Positions 36,668 to 46,228 of a stretch of 64,000 nucleotides of DNA are shown in pieces. A model generated the notes under the pieces. It was not told where the DNA came from. It worked only from the letters and a program-made list of their open reading frames with translations, and searched no databases. A program made the translations under genes and the position numbers. Position 1 is the stretch's first letter, and every line of letters starts with the position of its first letter. Source of the DNA: Stappia albiluteola (lineage in GTDB: Bacteria > Pseudomonadota > Alphaproteobacteria > Rhizobiales > Stappiaceae); assembly GCF_014050225.1 (NCBI RefSeq), contig NZ_JACFXV010000048.1, positions 193,501-257,500 on the forward strand, given 5' to 3'.

Positions 36668-38221
36668 ATGGATCAAATCAGCGGCAGGATACTCGTTGTC
36701 GATGACGATCCCATCCAGCGGCGCCTGCTGGAAGAGGCTGCCAAGCGTTTCGGCTACCGCGTGAGGACGGCCGAAAACGGCCTGGAAGCGCTCAACATCA
36801 TGTCAGGCCCGGAAGGTGGCGACATCGATGTGATGATCCTCGACCTCGTTATGCCCGAGCTTGACGGAATGGGGGTCATCACGAAGCTGCGTGAAAGCCG
36901 TATCGGCGTACCGATCATCGTCCAGACGGCCCACGCGGGTATCGAAACCGCGGTCAATGCGATCCGCGCCGGCGCCCAGGATTTCGTCGTCAAGCCGGTT
37001 TCCCCCGAGCGGCTGGAAGTTTCGGTGCGCAATCTGCTGCGGGCTTCCGCCCTTGAAGGCGAGATCACCCGCATCCGCAAGCAGACCGCCGGCACCTTCA
37101 CCTTCGACGACATCGTCACGCGCTCCGAAGCCATGGAGCGGGTGCTCAGGGTGGGACGCCGGGCGGCGACGTCGCAGATCCCGATCCTGATCGAAGGCGA
37201 ATCGGGCGTCGGCAAGGAACTGGTCGCCCGTGCCATCCAGGGCACCAGCGACAGGAGGGCACGTCCCTTCGTGACGGTGAACTGCGGTGCCATACCCGAG
37301 CATCTGGTTGAATCGATTCTCTTCGGCCATGAAAAGGGGGCCTTTACGGGAGCGGTGGAGAAACACACAGGCAAGTTCCAGGAAGCGCATGGCGGCACGC
37401 TGTTTCTCGATGAGGTCGGCGAGCTGCCGCTCGATATCCAGGTGAAGCTGCTGCGCGCCCTCCAGGAGGGCGAGATCGATCCGATCGGCGCCCGCCGGCC
37501 GGCGCGGATCGACTTCCGCCTGATTTCGGCGACAAATCGCCGGCTGATAGATCTCGTGAAGGAAGGCCGCTTCCGCGAAGACCTTTACTACCGCCTCAAT
37601 GTCTTCCCGATATGGCTGCCGCCGCTGCGCGACCGGATCGAGGACATTCCGGACCTCCTGCGCCATTTCCTTGCCCGTTTCGCCGCTGAGGAGGGCAAGC
37701 CACAAGTGCGCTCGGTCGCACCGGATGCCATGAACATGCTGATGGCCTATCACTGGCCGGGCAATATCAGGCAGCTGGAGAACGCTGTCTTTCGCGCCGT
37801 GGTCCTGTGCGACGGCGATCATTTGCAGGTCGAGGACTTTCCGCAGATCGCGTCGGCGCTGGAGCCGGGATCATCGCGCCATGCAGCCCCGGGCACTCCC
37901 GCGAGGCAGCCGATAGCTGAAACCCCGGCCGCAGAACTTGAGCGTCGAGAGGCCGCTGCAACGCCGGAACCGCCATCGGCAGCGGCTTCGGGCTTCTCCG
38001 CCTCGCTACCCCCCTTCGGCTTCATCCGAAGCCACGACGACGAGGGCCATATCCGCTCGCTCGCTACAATCGAAGAAGAGATGATTCGAGCGGCGATAGA
38101 TCATTACAGCGGACGAATGACGGAAGTTGCCCGGCGCCTTGCGATCGGCCGTTCCACTCTCTATCGCAAGCTTAAGGACTATGGCCTCGAAGAAACCGCC
38201 GATCGGGATGCAGCAGAATGA
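36668..38221 (+). CDS. Sigma-54-dependent response regulator (NtrC/FlbD-like)
   Basis: 517 residues in three parts. A receiver domain (about 5-125) has phospho-acceptor Asp in MILDLVMPELDG and the conserved Lys in VVKPVSPE. The sigma-54 AAA+ domain has Walker A GESGVGKE, the sigma-54 contact GAFTGA and the DEVGELPLDIQ segment. After a Pro/Ala-rich linker (about 405-460) comes a Fis-type HTH, MTEVARRLAIGRSTLYRKLKDYG. No sensor kinase adjoins, so it is an orphan by position. It starts at 36668; an upstream ATG-containing frame extends to 36635. Target operon not visible. Confidence 0.93.
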   Translation: MDQISGRILVVDDDPIQRRLLEEAAKRFGYRVRTAENGLEALNIMSGPEGGDIDVMILDLVMPELDGMGVITKLRESRIGVPIIVQTAHAGIETAVNAIRAGAQDFVVKPVSPERLEVSVRNLLRASALEGEITRIRKQTAGTFTFDDIVTRSEAMERVLRVGRRAATSQIPILIEGESGVGKELVARAIQGTSDRRARPFVTVNCGAIPEHLVESILFGHEKGAFTGAVEKHTGKFQEAHGGTLFLDEVGELPLDIQVKLLRALQEGEIDPIGARRPARIDFRLISATNRRLIDLVKEGRFREDLYYRLNVFPIWLPPLRDRIEDIPDLLRHFLARFAAEEGKPQVRSVAPDAMNMLMAYHWPGNIRQLENAVFRAVVLCDGDHLQVEDFPQIASALEPGSSRHAAPGTPARQPIAETPAAELERREAAATPEPPSAAASGFSASLPPFGFIRSHDDEGHIRSLATIEEEMIRAAIDHYSGRMTEVARRLAIGRSTLYRKLKDYGLEETADRDAAE

Positions 38222-38474
38222 CGCACCCCACACATGACGTTACGGAATTGTTAAGGCACCGATTTCTTTAAGGAATGAACCGACTCGACTCTGGCGGTGG
38301 ATAGTGGTTTCTATGCCACGGGCGCATTATTTCGAGAGGTGATGCGTATCTGCCACGATTTGCTCTCATTTTTGAATACGGTAAAAACTTCTTAACTCGG
38401 TGCCCGCTACAACCTTTTCTCGGGGGGTGGATGGGCCGGCCCTGAGCGGCCGGATAGTTAGCGAGACACGAACC

Positions 38475-40352
38475 TTGCTCGATGCGTATGTCCACAAGTT
38501 TCGAGACAGCGCCCGGTCGCTAGCGACTGCGGCGCTTTTGACTATCGGGGTCGGGCTTTTTGCCGCTAGCAGCGAGGCAGCCGCCGAAACGCGCTCGCTC
38601 AAGCTCTACAACACCCATACGCATGAACGGGTGGAGATCACCTTCAAGAAGAACGGCCGCTACGTGTCTTCCGGCCTGCGCGATCTGAACCGGTTTCTGC
38701 GCGACTGGCGGCGCAATGAAAGCACCCAGATGGATCCGAAGCTGTTCGATCTGATCTGGGAGGTCTACCAGAAGACGGGCACCAGCCAGCCGATCCATGT
38801 CGTCTCCGGCTATCGTTCTCCCGCCACGAACAACATGCTGCGCTCCCGTTCCCGCGGGGTGGCAAAAAACAGCCAGCACACCCGCGGCAAGGCGATGGAT
38901 TTCTTCATCCCCGGTTTCGATCTGGCCAAGCTGCGCGCCCTCGGCCTGCGCAAGGAAGTCGGCGGCGTCGGCTTCTATCCGACATCCGGATCGCCATTTG
39001 TACATATGGATACCGGAAGCGTGCGCCACTGGCCGCGCATGACCCGTTCGCAGCTCGCCAAGGTTTTCCCGGACGGGGTCACGATCCACGTACCTTCCGA
39101 CGGCAAGCCGATGCCGGGTTACCAGCAGGCCCTGGCTCGCCACAAGAAGGGAGGCCCGACACCGACGCTTGTCGCCTCCAACGACGAACCAAGCACAAAG
39201 GGCCAGAGCCTGACCAATGCGTCCCGCGATCAGGGAGGCATTATCCGCCCGAGTGGCGGCAATTCCTCCGGCAAGAGCTTCCTCGCCTCGCTCTTCTCGG
39301 GCGATGGTGAGGACGGCGAGGACAATGGTCCGGATACAGAAAGCGCTTCGGCTGAAGACACGAAAGTGCGCGTTGCTGCCGTCAGGCCCGAGACAGCCGA
39401 TAATGGCGCACTCCCAGGCGTGAAGGCCGCGCAGGATCAGGCGGCCGGGCGGTCGAGCTCCGGCAAAGATGCCGCCGTCGCCATCGCAGCACCGCCCGTA
39501 CCGATCCAGAAAGAGAATACGGCGGATGGCGAAGACGCCGCGCCGGCGGCCACGATCCTTGCCGGCGTCCTTCCCCGTTCCAAGCCTGCGAACCTGATTA
39601 CCGTTGCCGAAGCGCCTGCGGCACCGGGCACGCTCGATGCACAAGCCCAGCGCCTGCGCACCGGCAAGCCGGCTATCGAAACGGCGGCAGACACGCTTGG
39701 CGGCTTCATCCAGACAGCGTCGGCGGCCCAGGAAATAACGCCAGTGGCAGCCGAGCGCTTCGAGCCGGCCTTCAGTTCCAGACCGCAGGTGAAACCCGAA
39801 GCCGTCCTGGCGCTTGCAGCTGCATCGCACGCGGCGATACCCCGGCCCGCGCCGGCCAATGGCGTCGATGCGATCGCTGCTGCAACTCAAGGCGATGTCG
39901 GCCGCAAGAAGGGCGGACAGGCCCCGCTCGGCAACGCCGTCCTCGCGTATGGCGCAGCGCCGACCACAACCGCAAGCCTTGGAGGAAGCACGGCTCCTTC
40001 CCTCACAGGACGAGCCGCGCAAAACGCCGCGCCGCAGTCGGCTCGACCGGCGGCGCGCACCGGTCCATCGCTGTCGGGCCAGGTCCCGATTGCACCGATC
40101 GATGACCCGCTGGCACAATTCGCAGCCTTGCCTGACAGGGCCGCTACCCCGGGCATCATGTCCGGCCGGGTTTCCGCCAAGGCGATGGCCTTTGCCTCTT
40201 TCAGCCACCCCAATCAGCGTCAGCTTGGCGAACTGCTGGCAACGGCCAACCGGATATTGCCGGTTCGCTTCGAGAAAGCCCGCAAGTGGCCGCTTGCCGA
40301 CAGTTTCGAAGGCGAAGCCGTTGTCCTGCTGCCGGTGATGACTATCCGCTGA
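38475..40352 (+). CDS. Exported DUF882/YcbK-like (peptidase M15A fold) protein with long repetitive tail
   Basis: About 625 residues. A signal peptide (LATAALLTIGVGLFAASSEA) is followed by a DUF882 domain (about 40-190), with VVSGYRSPATNNMLR, NSQHTRGKAMDF (His and Asp metal ligands), VGGVGFYPT and FVHMDTG. This is the M15A/D-Ala-D-Ala-peptidase-like zinc fold acting on peptidoglycan. The remaining roughly 430 residues are Ala/Pro/Ser-rich and low-complexity. The start is uncertain: TTG 38475 places the signal peptide well, while the open frame begins with GTG at 38400; neither has a strong ribosome site. Confidence 0.83.
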   Translation: MLDAYVHKFRDSARSLATAALLTIGVGLFAASSEAAAETRSLKLYNTHTHERVEITFKKNGRYVSSGLRDLNRFLRDWRRNESTQMDPKLFDLIWEVYQKTGTSQPIHVVSGYRSPATNNMLRSRSRGVAKNSQHTRGKAMDFFIPGFDLAKLRALGLRKEVGGVGFYPTSGSPFVHMDTGSVRHWPRMTRSQLAKVFPDGVTIHVPSDGKPMPGYQQALARHKKGGPTPTLVASNDEPSTKGQSLTNASRDQGGIIRPSGGNSSGKSFLASLFSGDGEDGEDNGPDTESASAEDTKVRVAAVRPETADNGALPGVKAAQDQAAGRSSSGKDAAVAIAAPPVPIQKENTADGEDAAPAATILAGVLPRSKPANLITVAEAPAAPGTLDAQAQRLRTGKPAIETAADTLGGFIQTASAAQEITPVAAERFEPAFSSRPQVKPEAVLALAAASHAAIPRPAPANGVDAIAAATQGDVGRKKGGQAPLGNAVLAYGAAPTTTASLGGSTAPSLTGRAAQNAAPQSARPAARTGPSLSGQVPIAPIDDPLAQFAALPDRAATPGIMSGRVSAKAMAFASFSHPNQRQLGELLATANRILPVRFEKARKWPLADSFEGEAVVLLPVMTIR

Positions 40353-40373
40353 GAGATTGCAGATCCGGAAAAT

Positions 40374-40400
40374 AAAAAACGGCCGCAAGGGCCGTTTTTT
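40374..40400. terminator. Bidirectional terminator between DUF882 gene and gapR
   Basis: AAAAAACGGCC (40374-40384), loop GCAAG, GGCCGTTTTTT (40390-40400), a perfect 11-bp stem with A- and T-runs. Confidence 0.92.
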
Positions 40401-40420
40401 ATTTCGGAGTATCGAATTGC

Positions 40421-40684
40421 CTAGCCCTCGCCGGCCGCACCGGCCATGCCGAGCGCGTGCATGTAGAGGTCGAGGACAGCTTCTTCCTCCTCGCGCTCAT
40501 GAGGCTTTTTCTTTCTCAGCGAAATGACCTTGCGCAAGACCTTGATGTCGAAACCGGTACCCTTGGCCTCGGCATAAACATCCTTGATATCGTCCGATAT
40601 CACCTTCTTTTCTTCTTCCAGCCGCTCGATGCGCTCCACGAAGGCACGCAGCTGATCGGCTGCCACTCCGTCTGGATTGGCCAT
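40421..40684 (-). CDS. gapR: GapR-type DNA-binding nucleoid/cell-cycle protein (DUF2312)
   Basis: 87-residue DUF2312 protein, the family named for GapR, a nucleoid-associated protein of alphaproteobacteria that binds AT-rich and overtwisted DNA and is needed for growth. The coiled-coil region ([21 protein letters not shown]) is followed by the basic [15 protein letters not shown]. The C-terminus is Ala/Gly-rich and shorter than the helical part. Last gene of a probable operon behind an N-formylglutamate amidohydrolase gene and a DUF1244 gene. Confidence 0.93.
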   Translation of the reverse strand: MANPDGVAADQLRAFVERIERLEEEKKVISDDIKDVYAEAKGTGFDIKVLRKVISLRKKKPHEREEEEAVLDLYMHALGMAGAAGEG

Positions 40685-40729
40685 TACGCTCTTTCTCCTG
40701 CTTCAAGAAATTTCCGAGGCCAAAGCCTC

Positions 40730-41035
40730 TCAATGATCCGGCTTGTTGTCCTCGAAGGCCGCCAGTTGCTCTTTGCTGGCGTCCGCCTGGTACTTCGCCT
40801 TCCACTCGCCATAGGGCATGCCGTAGACGATCTCTCTCGCTTCTTCCCTGTCCAATTCGAGCCCCTTGTCGCGCGCCGCGTCCTGATACCAGTTCGAGAG
40901 GCAATTGCGGCAAAAGCCAGCGAGGTTCATCAGGTCGATATTCTGAACGTCCGTACGGTTGCGCAGATGCGACAGCAACCGCCGGAATGCGGCAGCTTCA
41001 AGCTCGATCTGCGTCTTCTCGTCAATTTCGGTCAC
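40730..41035 (-). CDS. DUF1244 family protein
   Basis: 101-residue acidic cytoplasmic protein of the DUF1244 family. Conserved features are RLLSHLRNRTDVQNIDLMNL and a CxxC-like FCRNCLSNWY, then GMPYGEWKAKYQ. The two cysteines suggest metal or redox involvement but no assay-based role is known to me. It lies 26 bases downstream of the amidohydrolase gene and 45 upstream of gapR. Confidence 0.85.
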   Translation of the reverse strand: MTEIDEKTQIELEAAAFRRLLSHLRNRTDVQNIDLMNLAGFCRNCLSNWYQDAARDKGLELDREEAREIVYGMPYGEWKAKYQADASKEQLAAFEDNKPDH

Positions 41036-41061
41036 TGGTCATCGCTCCGCTGAAACGATCT

Positions 41062-41877
41062 TCACACCCGACTGTCGGCACGAGAGCCGAAATGCTCGAT
41101 ACGATGCAACTCCTGCAGTCTCAGCAGTCGCTGCAGAATAGGGGTCAGCCGGTCGGCCCAGGCTTCGACGCCCTTGCGCTCGCCGATCAGGTCCTGCCTG
41201 ACTTCCAGAAGCGCATGCGGCAACCCGCGCACCGTGCCATGCCTGTACATGCAGTCGTTCTTCAGACAACCGTCATAGGGTTCGTTGTCACCGACGACAA
41301 GCTCCGCGTCCTCTTTCAACGCTTCCAGCAGCGCTACAGGAAAGCGCGGGTCGCGATCCCACAGGACACCGGCGTGCCAGGGGCGCGGCACACTTCGCCA
41401 GACCGGCGTGTAGGAATGCACTGACAAAAGCGCGGGGACCCTTCCCGCCTCGAGATGGACGTCAATCAGCCGATCGATCTCGGCATGATATGGCTTGTGG
41501 AAGCGCTGCAACCGCGCACTGCGCTCGGCTTCATCCACGCGGGCGTTGCCCGGCACCACTGCCCCGTCGGACAATCGCATCACCAGCGTAGGATCGTCCT
41601 CGCCCCGATTCGGATCGATCAGCAGGCGCGAATAGGTCGTCATCACGGCCGGGGCATCGAAGCGCTCCGCCAGAAGCAGCGTAAGGTCCCGTACGCCGAT
41701 GTCATATCCGATATGGCGCTCGAATTCCGACTGCGGCAGGCCAAGATCGCCGTAGTCCGACGGCATTGCATTAGAGGCATGGTCGCAGATCAGGATGAGC
41801 CCGCTTTCCAGGCTGCCTGGCCGCGTTTCGAAGACCGCGGTATCGGGCGAGGCGGCGGAGGTAAAGGCTTTTGGCAT
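41062..41877 (-). CDS. N-formylglutamate amidohydrolase family protein (copy 1)
   Basis: 271-residue enzyme of the HutG-like N-formylglutamate deformylase family, thought to be zinc-dependent. Seen are LILICDHASNAMP near residue 25, HIGYDIGV, ALLSVHSYTPVW and LLEVRQDLIG. The start MPKAFTSA at 41877 is chosen at the edge of homology; the frame itself runs on to 42426 across the neighbouring gene. It shares an operon with DUF1244 and gapR. Substrate could be N-formylglutamate or another N-formyl amino acid; there are no histidine-degradation genes here. Confidence 0.87.
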   Translation of the reverse strand: MPKAFTSAASPDTAVFETRPGSLESGLILICDHASNAMPSDYGDLGLPQSEFERHIGYDIGVRDLTLLLAERFDAPAVMTTYSRLLIDPNRGEDDPTLVMRLSDGAVVPGNARVDEAERSARLQRFHKPYHAEIDRLIDVHLEAGRVPALLSVHSYTPVWRSVPRPWHAGVLWDRDPRFPVALLEALKEDAELVVGDNEPYDGCLKNDCMYRHGTVRGLPHALLEVRQDLIGERKGVEAWADRLTPILQRLLRLQELHRIEHFGSRADSRV

Positions 41878-42034
41878 GTTTTCGATCGTCACCTTCGGGC
41901 GCTCGCGGCGGCGCCAAATCGGTCTATCCCTTGGAAAGAGCGCCGGCTGTTGATCAGATTGCGCTTGACCGGGCAGCGTGCTTGAAGTGAGCGTTACGAA
42001 TAAACGAGCTTTGCCTCCGGACCAACCGTCTTTG

Positions 42035-43006
42035 ATGTCTTCTCCGCCGAGTTCTTCCGCGCCGGCTTCGGTCGATCCGCAAGTCGCGCTTGCCCTTGCC
42101 GCCCTTGTCGGCGGTGCGATCGCCATGGGCGTCTCGCCGGTTTTCGTCCGCTTTGCCGAAGTCGGTCCGTTCGCCAGCGCGTTCTGGCGCGTTGCCCTGT
42201 CGCTGCCGCTGCTTGCCGTGTGGGCTAGACTGGAACTGCGGGATGGCAAGCCGGCAGCCCCGTGGAATCGCGCGACCGTTATCGCGGGGGCCGTGTTTGC
42301 CGGCGACCTGTTCTTCTGGCACCTCGGCATCCTCAACACCACGATCGCCAACGCGACTTTCCTTGCCACCATGGCGCCGCTCTGGGTGATGCTCGGATCC
42401 GGCGCGCTGATCCGCGAACCTGTCACGCGATCGATGGTGATCGGGCTTGGGCTGTGCCTTTTGGGCGCTGGCGCTCTTGTCGGATCAAGTCTCGGTTTCG
42501 CGCCCGAACGGCTGGCCGGCGACGCCTATGGCTTCCTGACATCGATATTCTTCGGCGGCTATTTTCTCGCCATGCGCTTTGCCCGACGCGGCGAAGGTGC
42601 CAGTACTCCCGGGCTGCTGCTTTATCGCTCCACGATCATCACCGCCATCGTGTTGTTCTTCGTCGCTCTCGCGCTCGACGACGGCTTCCTGCCGAACAGC
42701 TGGAAGGGGGTCGCGGCGCTCGTGGCAATTGCCTTTTTCAGCCAGACCGCCGGCCAGGGCCTTCTGACCTTTGCGCTTGGTCATCTGTCGGCCGGCTTTT
42801 CCGCGCTTGTCATCTTCCTGGAAGCGATTGCCGCAGCCGCAGCCGGCTGGCTGCTTCTTGGCGAAGCTCTTTCCGGTTTGCAGGCACTGGGTGGATTGGT
42901 GATTCTCGCCGGCATATTCGTAGCCCGTCCGCGATCACGCATGCGGGCGCGAACCTCTGCCTCCCAAACAGGCTCGCTTGGCACTCCGCAGGCGTCCGGC
43001 GACTGA
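42035..43006 (+). CDS. DMT-superfamily (EamA) transporter
   Basis: About 323-residue membrane protein with ten predicted helices in two EamA repeats. The first repeat begins LALAALVGGAIAMGVSPVFVRF and includes FWRVALSLPLL. The second contains YGFLTSIFFGGYFLAMRFAR and closes with LVIFLEAIAAAAAGWLLLGE, typical of EamA. The start is uncertain: ATG 42035 or TTG 41978. Divergent from the amidohydrolase gene. Substrate unknown. Confidence 0.88.
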   Translation: MSSPPSSSAPASVDPQVALALAALVGGAIAMGVSPVFVRFAEVGPFASAFWRVALSLPLLAVWARLELRDGKPAAPWNRATVIAGAVFAGDLFFWHLGILNTTIANATFLATMAPLWVMLGSGALIREPVTRSMVIGLGLCLLGAGALVGSSLGFAPERLAGDAYGFLTSIFFGGYFLAMRFARRGEGASTPGLLLYRSTIITAIVLFFVALALDDGFLPNSWKGVAALVAIAFFSQTAGQGLLTFALGHLSAGFSALVIFLEAIAAAAAGWLLLGEALSGLQALGGLVILAGIFVARPRSRMRARTSASQTGSLGTPQASGD

Positions 43007-43264
43007 TCGGAAGGGTTGGATATCTGTCGATGTCATTGCTTTTTGCCGTATTTTCGTCGCGATACGACAGTAGCGCTGTCTACGCAGGCGCAGAGTGGCA
43101 GAATTCCGCCAACCTTACATTGACCAATGCGAACGCACATCACCCGGTCGTGATTGACAATCCTGTCAGCACTCAGCAATAAGATTTCTCGCGAAAGCCG
43201 TGGCACGAGTGACCGAATGATGAATAATGGCGATGAACGCCAAGACACGGCAGTAGACGGACTG

Positions 43265-43708
43265 ATGAAATTTTCAGCATCTGCTGCTGCCGCGATAATT
43301 ATATCACTGGTCTTCATCGCGTCCTCCAGCTCTGATGCGAAGGCTGACCTGCGCCTTTGCAACAAGACCGAGAGCCAGGTCGGCGTTGCTATCGGATATA
43401 GGGAGAAGGCCGACTGGGTGACGGAAGGTTGGTGGAACTTGCCCGCCAACAGCTGTGAGACACTGGTGCCCGGCCGGCTCGTATCACGCTATTACTATAT
43501 CTATGCCGTCGATTACGACCAGTTCGGCGAATGGGGCGGACGCGCCTATATGTGTACGCGCGAAAAGGAATTTACCATTCAAGGCATTGAGGACTGCGTC
43601 GCTCGCGGATATGAACGGACAGGTTTTTTTGAAATCGATACCGGCGAGCAATCGAGTTGGACCGTCCAGCTGACCGAACCGGTACAGGAAGGAACAGGTG
43701 GGCGATGA
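43265..43708 (+). CDS. Exported DUF1036 protein
   Basis: About 147 residues. A signal peptide starts MKFSASAAAAIIISLVFIAS and is cut near DAKA. The mature part is the DUF1036 domain, LRLCNKTESQVGVAIGY, TEGWWNLPANSCETL, YYYIYAVDY and MCTREKEF, with conserved Cys pairs and many aromatic residues. Probably periplasmic; function unknown. Longer starts at 43217 or 43154 exist, but the Met at 43265 best fits a signal peptide. The stop overlaps the pyk start (ATGA), implying co-translation. Confidence 0.82.
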   Translation: MKFSASAAAAIIISLVFIASSSSDAKADLRLCNKTESQVGVAIGYREKADWVTEGWWNLPANSCETLVPGRLVSRYYYIYAVDYDQFGEWGGRAYMCTREKEFTIQGIEDCVARGYERTGFFEIDTGEQSSWTVQLTEPVQEGTGGR

Positions 43709-45141
43709 GGCGGAACAGACGGGTCAAGATCCTGGCAACTTTGGGCCCGTCGTCTTCCGATCAAGAGACGATCGAGAAGCTCTATCGCGCAGGTGCCGAC
43801 GTCTTCCGCATCAACATGAGCCACACCGATCACGCGTTGCTGAATACGCTGGTCGGACGCATCCGTGCCGTTGAAGAATCCGTCGGCCGGCCGATCGGCA
43901 TCCTTGCGGACCTGCAGGGGCCAAAGCTGCGTGTCGGTACCTTCGCCGATGGCTCGGTCATGCTGGAAAACGGCGCTCCGTTTATCCTCGATGCCGACGC
44001 CGCGCCTGGCACCATCGACCGGGTCCACCTGCCTCATCGCGAAATACTGGAAGCCCTGCAGCCCGGTCACCGCCTGTTGCTCGACGACGGCAAGATCCGC
44101 CTGGTCGTCCAGCAGGCAAGTGCGACGAGGGCGAACTGCATTGTCGAAGTGGGCGGCAAGCTTTCCAACCGCAAGGGCGTCAGCGTTCCGGATACCGAGA
44201 TCCCCGTTGGCGCGCTTACGCCGAAGGATCGCAAGGATCTCGAGGCCGCGCTCGACGCGAAGGTCGACTGGATCGCGCTTTCCTTCATCCAGCGACCCGA
44301 CGACCTTGCCGAGGTCCGCAAGATTACCCGCGGTCGCGCAGGTGTCCTGGCAAAGATCGAAAAGCCGCAGGCCATCGACCGCCTTCCCGAAATCCTGGAA
44401 CTCTCGGACGCCCTGATGGTGGCACGCGGCGACCTGGGCGTCGAAATGCCGCTTGAGCGCGTTCCGGGCCTGCAAAAGCAGATCACGCGGGCTGCGCGCA
44501 GGGCCGGCAAGCCGGTCGTCGTCGCCACCCAGATGCTGGAATCGATGATTTCAGCTCCTGTTCCGACGCGTGCCGAAGTGTCCGACGTGGCCACGGCCGT
44601 CTTCGAAGGCGCGGATGCCGTGATGTTGTCGGCGGAGTCGGCAGCTGGCGAGTTCCCCGTCGAAGCGGTCGAGACGATGGACCGCATCGCGCAGGAAGTG
44701 GAGCGCGATCCGAATTACAGGGCGATCATCCACGCCCAGCGCGCCGAGCCTGAGGCAACCGGCGCCGATGCCATCTCCGCTGCTGCCCGGCAGATCGCCG
44801 AGACGCTGAGCCTCGCCGCCGTGGTTTGCTACACCTCCTCGGGCGCCACGGGCCTGCGCGCGTCGCGCGAGAGACCGTCGGTGCCGGTCATCGCGCTTTC
44901 CCCGGTCGTTGGGACTGCGCGCCGCCTGTCCCTTGCCTGGGGCCTGCATTGCGTTGTCAGTGAAGATGCCCATGACGAGGAAGACATGGTCGATCGCGCC
45001 TGCCGCATCTCCTATTCGGAGCATTTCGCGAAGCCCGGCCAGCGCATCATCATCACCGCTGGCGTCCCCTTCGGCACGCCGGGTTCGACCAACATGCTGC
45101 GGATCGCATTCGTGGGAAGCGACGGCCGGGGCGGCATCTGA
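43705..45141 (+). CDS. pyk: Pyruvate kinase
   Basis: 478-residue glycolytic enzyme forming pyruvate and ATP from phosphoenolpyruvate. Key segments are KILATLGPSS, VFRINMSH, ILADLQGPKLRVG, the IEKPQAI motif with catalytic Lys, MVARGDLGVE and TQMLESMI. The C-terminal allosteric domain is intact, ending GSTNMLRIAFVG. The ATG overlaps the DUF1036 stop by four bases and follows GGAAGGA, so it is translated with the exported protein gene. Glycolysis genes are thus in two places (0-3 kb and here). Confidence 0.97.
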   Translation: MRRNRRVKILATLGPSSSDQETIEKLYRAGADVFRINMSHTDHALLNTLVGRIRAVEESVGRPIGILADLQGPKLRVGTFADGSVMLENGAPFILDADAAPGTIDRVHLPHREILEALQPGHRLLLDDGKIRLVVQQASATRANCIVEVGGKLSNRKGVSVPDTEIPVGALTPKDRKDLEAALDAKVDWIALSFIQRPDDLAEVRKITRGRAGVLAKIEKPQAIDRLPEILELSDALMVARGDLGVEMPLERVPGLQKQITRAARRAGKPVVVATQMLESMISAPVPTRAEVSDVATAVFEGADAVMLSAESAAGEFPVEAVETMDRIAQEVERDPNYRAIIHAQRAEPEATGADAISAAARQIAETLSLAAVVCYTSSGATGLRASRERPSVPVIALSPVVGTARRLSLAWGLHCVVSEDAHDEEDMVDRACRISYSEHFAKPGQRIIITAGVPFGTPGSTNMLRIAFVGSDGRGGI

Positions 45142-45186
45142 CCTCTTCCGATCGGCGCAATCCGGCGGCGGCAGCCTTGGTAGGGC

Positions 45187-46194
45187 TCACGCGGCCGGTT
45201 CGGATGCCTGCACAAGCTCCTTGCGCTCCGGAGTCCGCGATCTTTCCACGACGTCCTCAATGGCGGCGACCACTTCGGCGGTACGGCTGTGATGAGGCAT
45301 ATGCCCGGCTCCTGGCAATTCCCGCAGTTCGGCATGGGGAAGATCTCTGGCAAGGCCAGCCGAATGGATATGGGCATAGACGATCCCGTCACGATCGCCA
45401 GTCAATACGATCGCGGGCACCGGTATTGAGGGATATTGCCGGGCGGCCTCGCTCACATGCGCGTGGAGCCTCGTCACGTCCCGCGCATTGGCCCGGAACG
45501 TTTCCGGCCTGAACAGAAGTGGCAGAGCAATCTTCTCCAAATAATCCGGAGGCGCTTTGTCGGGTGCGAAGACCGAGTCGATGGTGCGCGGCGCCAGGAG
45601 TTCGCCCACCGGCAAGGTCAGGGTCCGGGTAAAGAGCTTGCCGATGAAAGGCGCCGCCGCGACTTCGTAGTACCAGGTAACGCCACCTTCCCAGGGATGT
45701 GTGGCCGGCGCCACGAAGACGATGCCTTTGACGATATCAAAATGATTAAGGCCCAGCTCCACCGCAACGGATCCGCCCCAGGAATGCCCCACCGCGACGA
45801 CGTGGTCGGCTCCAAGTTTCCGCAGCAACTCCGCGACAAGGCCTGCCTGCAGGCGCGGTGAATGCGCCTTTTCGCCACCACGGTCGGAGAAGCCATGCCC
45901 TGGCCGATCGACGAAGACCAGCCGGTATCGGTCGCCAAGGGCATCGGAAAAGGCAAGCTTCTGATCGAGAAGATTTCCGCTGGCCCCATGCAGGAATACC
46001 AGCGTCGGATCGCCGGTCCGCCATCCGTCCGGAACCATGTCGACCACATGAAGCCGCACGCCGGCGACATCGTGGAACTGGCCGGAGGGCTCAAATTCCG
46101 CCTGAATATGCCGGCGACGGTATTCGGTATAAAGGGCGGCCGCGAAAAGCGCCGCCGCAAGCAAGACTGTAAAGCTGACGACGGCCGTCTTCAT
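45187..46194 (-). CDS. Alpha/beta hydrolase, membrane-anchored
   Basis: 335 residues with one N-terminal hydrophobic segment (TAVVSFTVLLAAALFAAALY), a signal anchor. The fold is marked by VFLHGASGN (oxyanion region), VFVDRPGHGFSD, the nucleophile elbow GHSWGGS and ELPGAGHMPHH with the catalytic His. An Asp in LTGDRDGIV completes the triad. Substrate cannot be inferred. Convergent with pyk; no clear terminator lies between. Confidence 0.88.
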   Translation of the reverse strand: MKTAVVSFTVLLAAALFAAALYTEYRRRHIQAEFEPSGQFHDVAGVRLHVVDMVPDGWRTGDPTLVFLHGASGNLLDQKLAFSDALGDRYRLVFVDRPGHGFSDRGGEKAHSPRLQAGLVAELLRKLGADHVVAVGHSWGGSVAVELGLNHFDIVKGIVFVAPATHPWEGGVTWYYEVAAAPFIGKLFTRTLTLPVGELLAPRTIDSVFAPDKAPPDYLEKIALPLLFRPETFRANARDVTRLHAHVSEAARQYPSIPVPAIVLTGDRDGIVYAHIHSAGLARDLPHAELRELPGAGHMPHHSRTAEVVAAIEDVVERSRTPERKELVQASEPAA

Positions 46195-46228
46195 ATCTTT
46201 GCCCTGCGGTCGCCGGTTCGAGCGCCTC

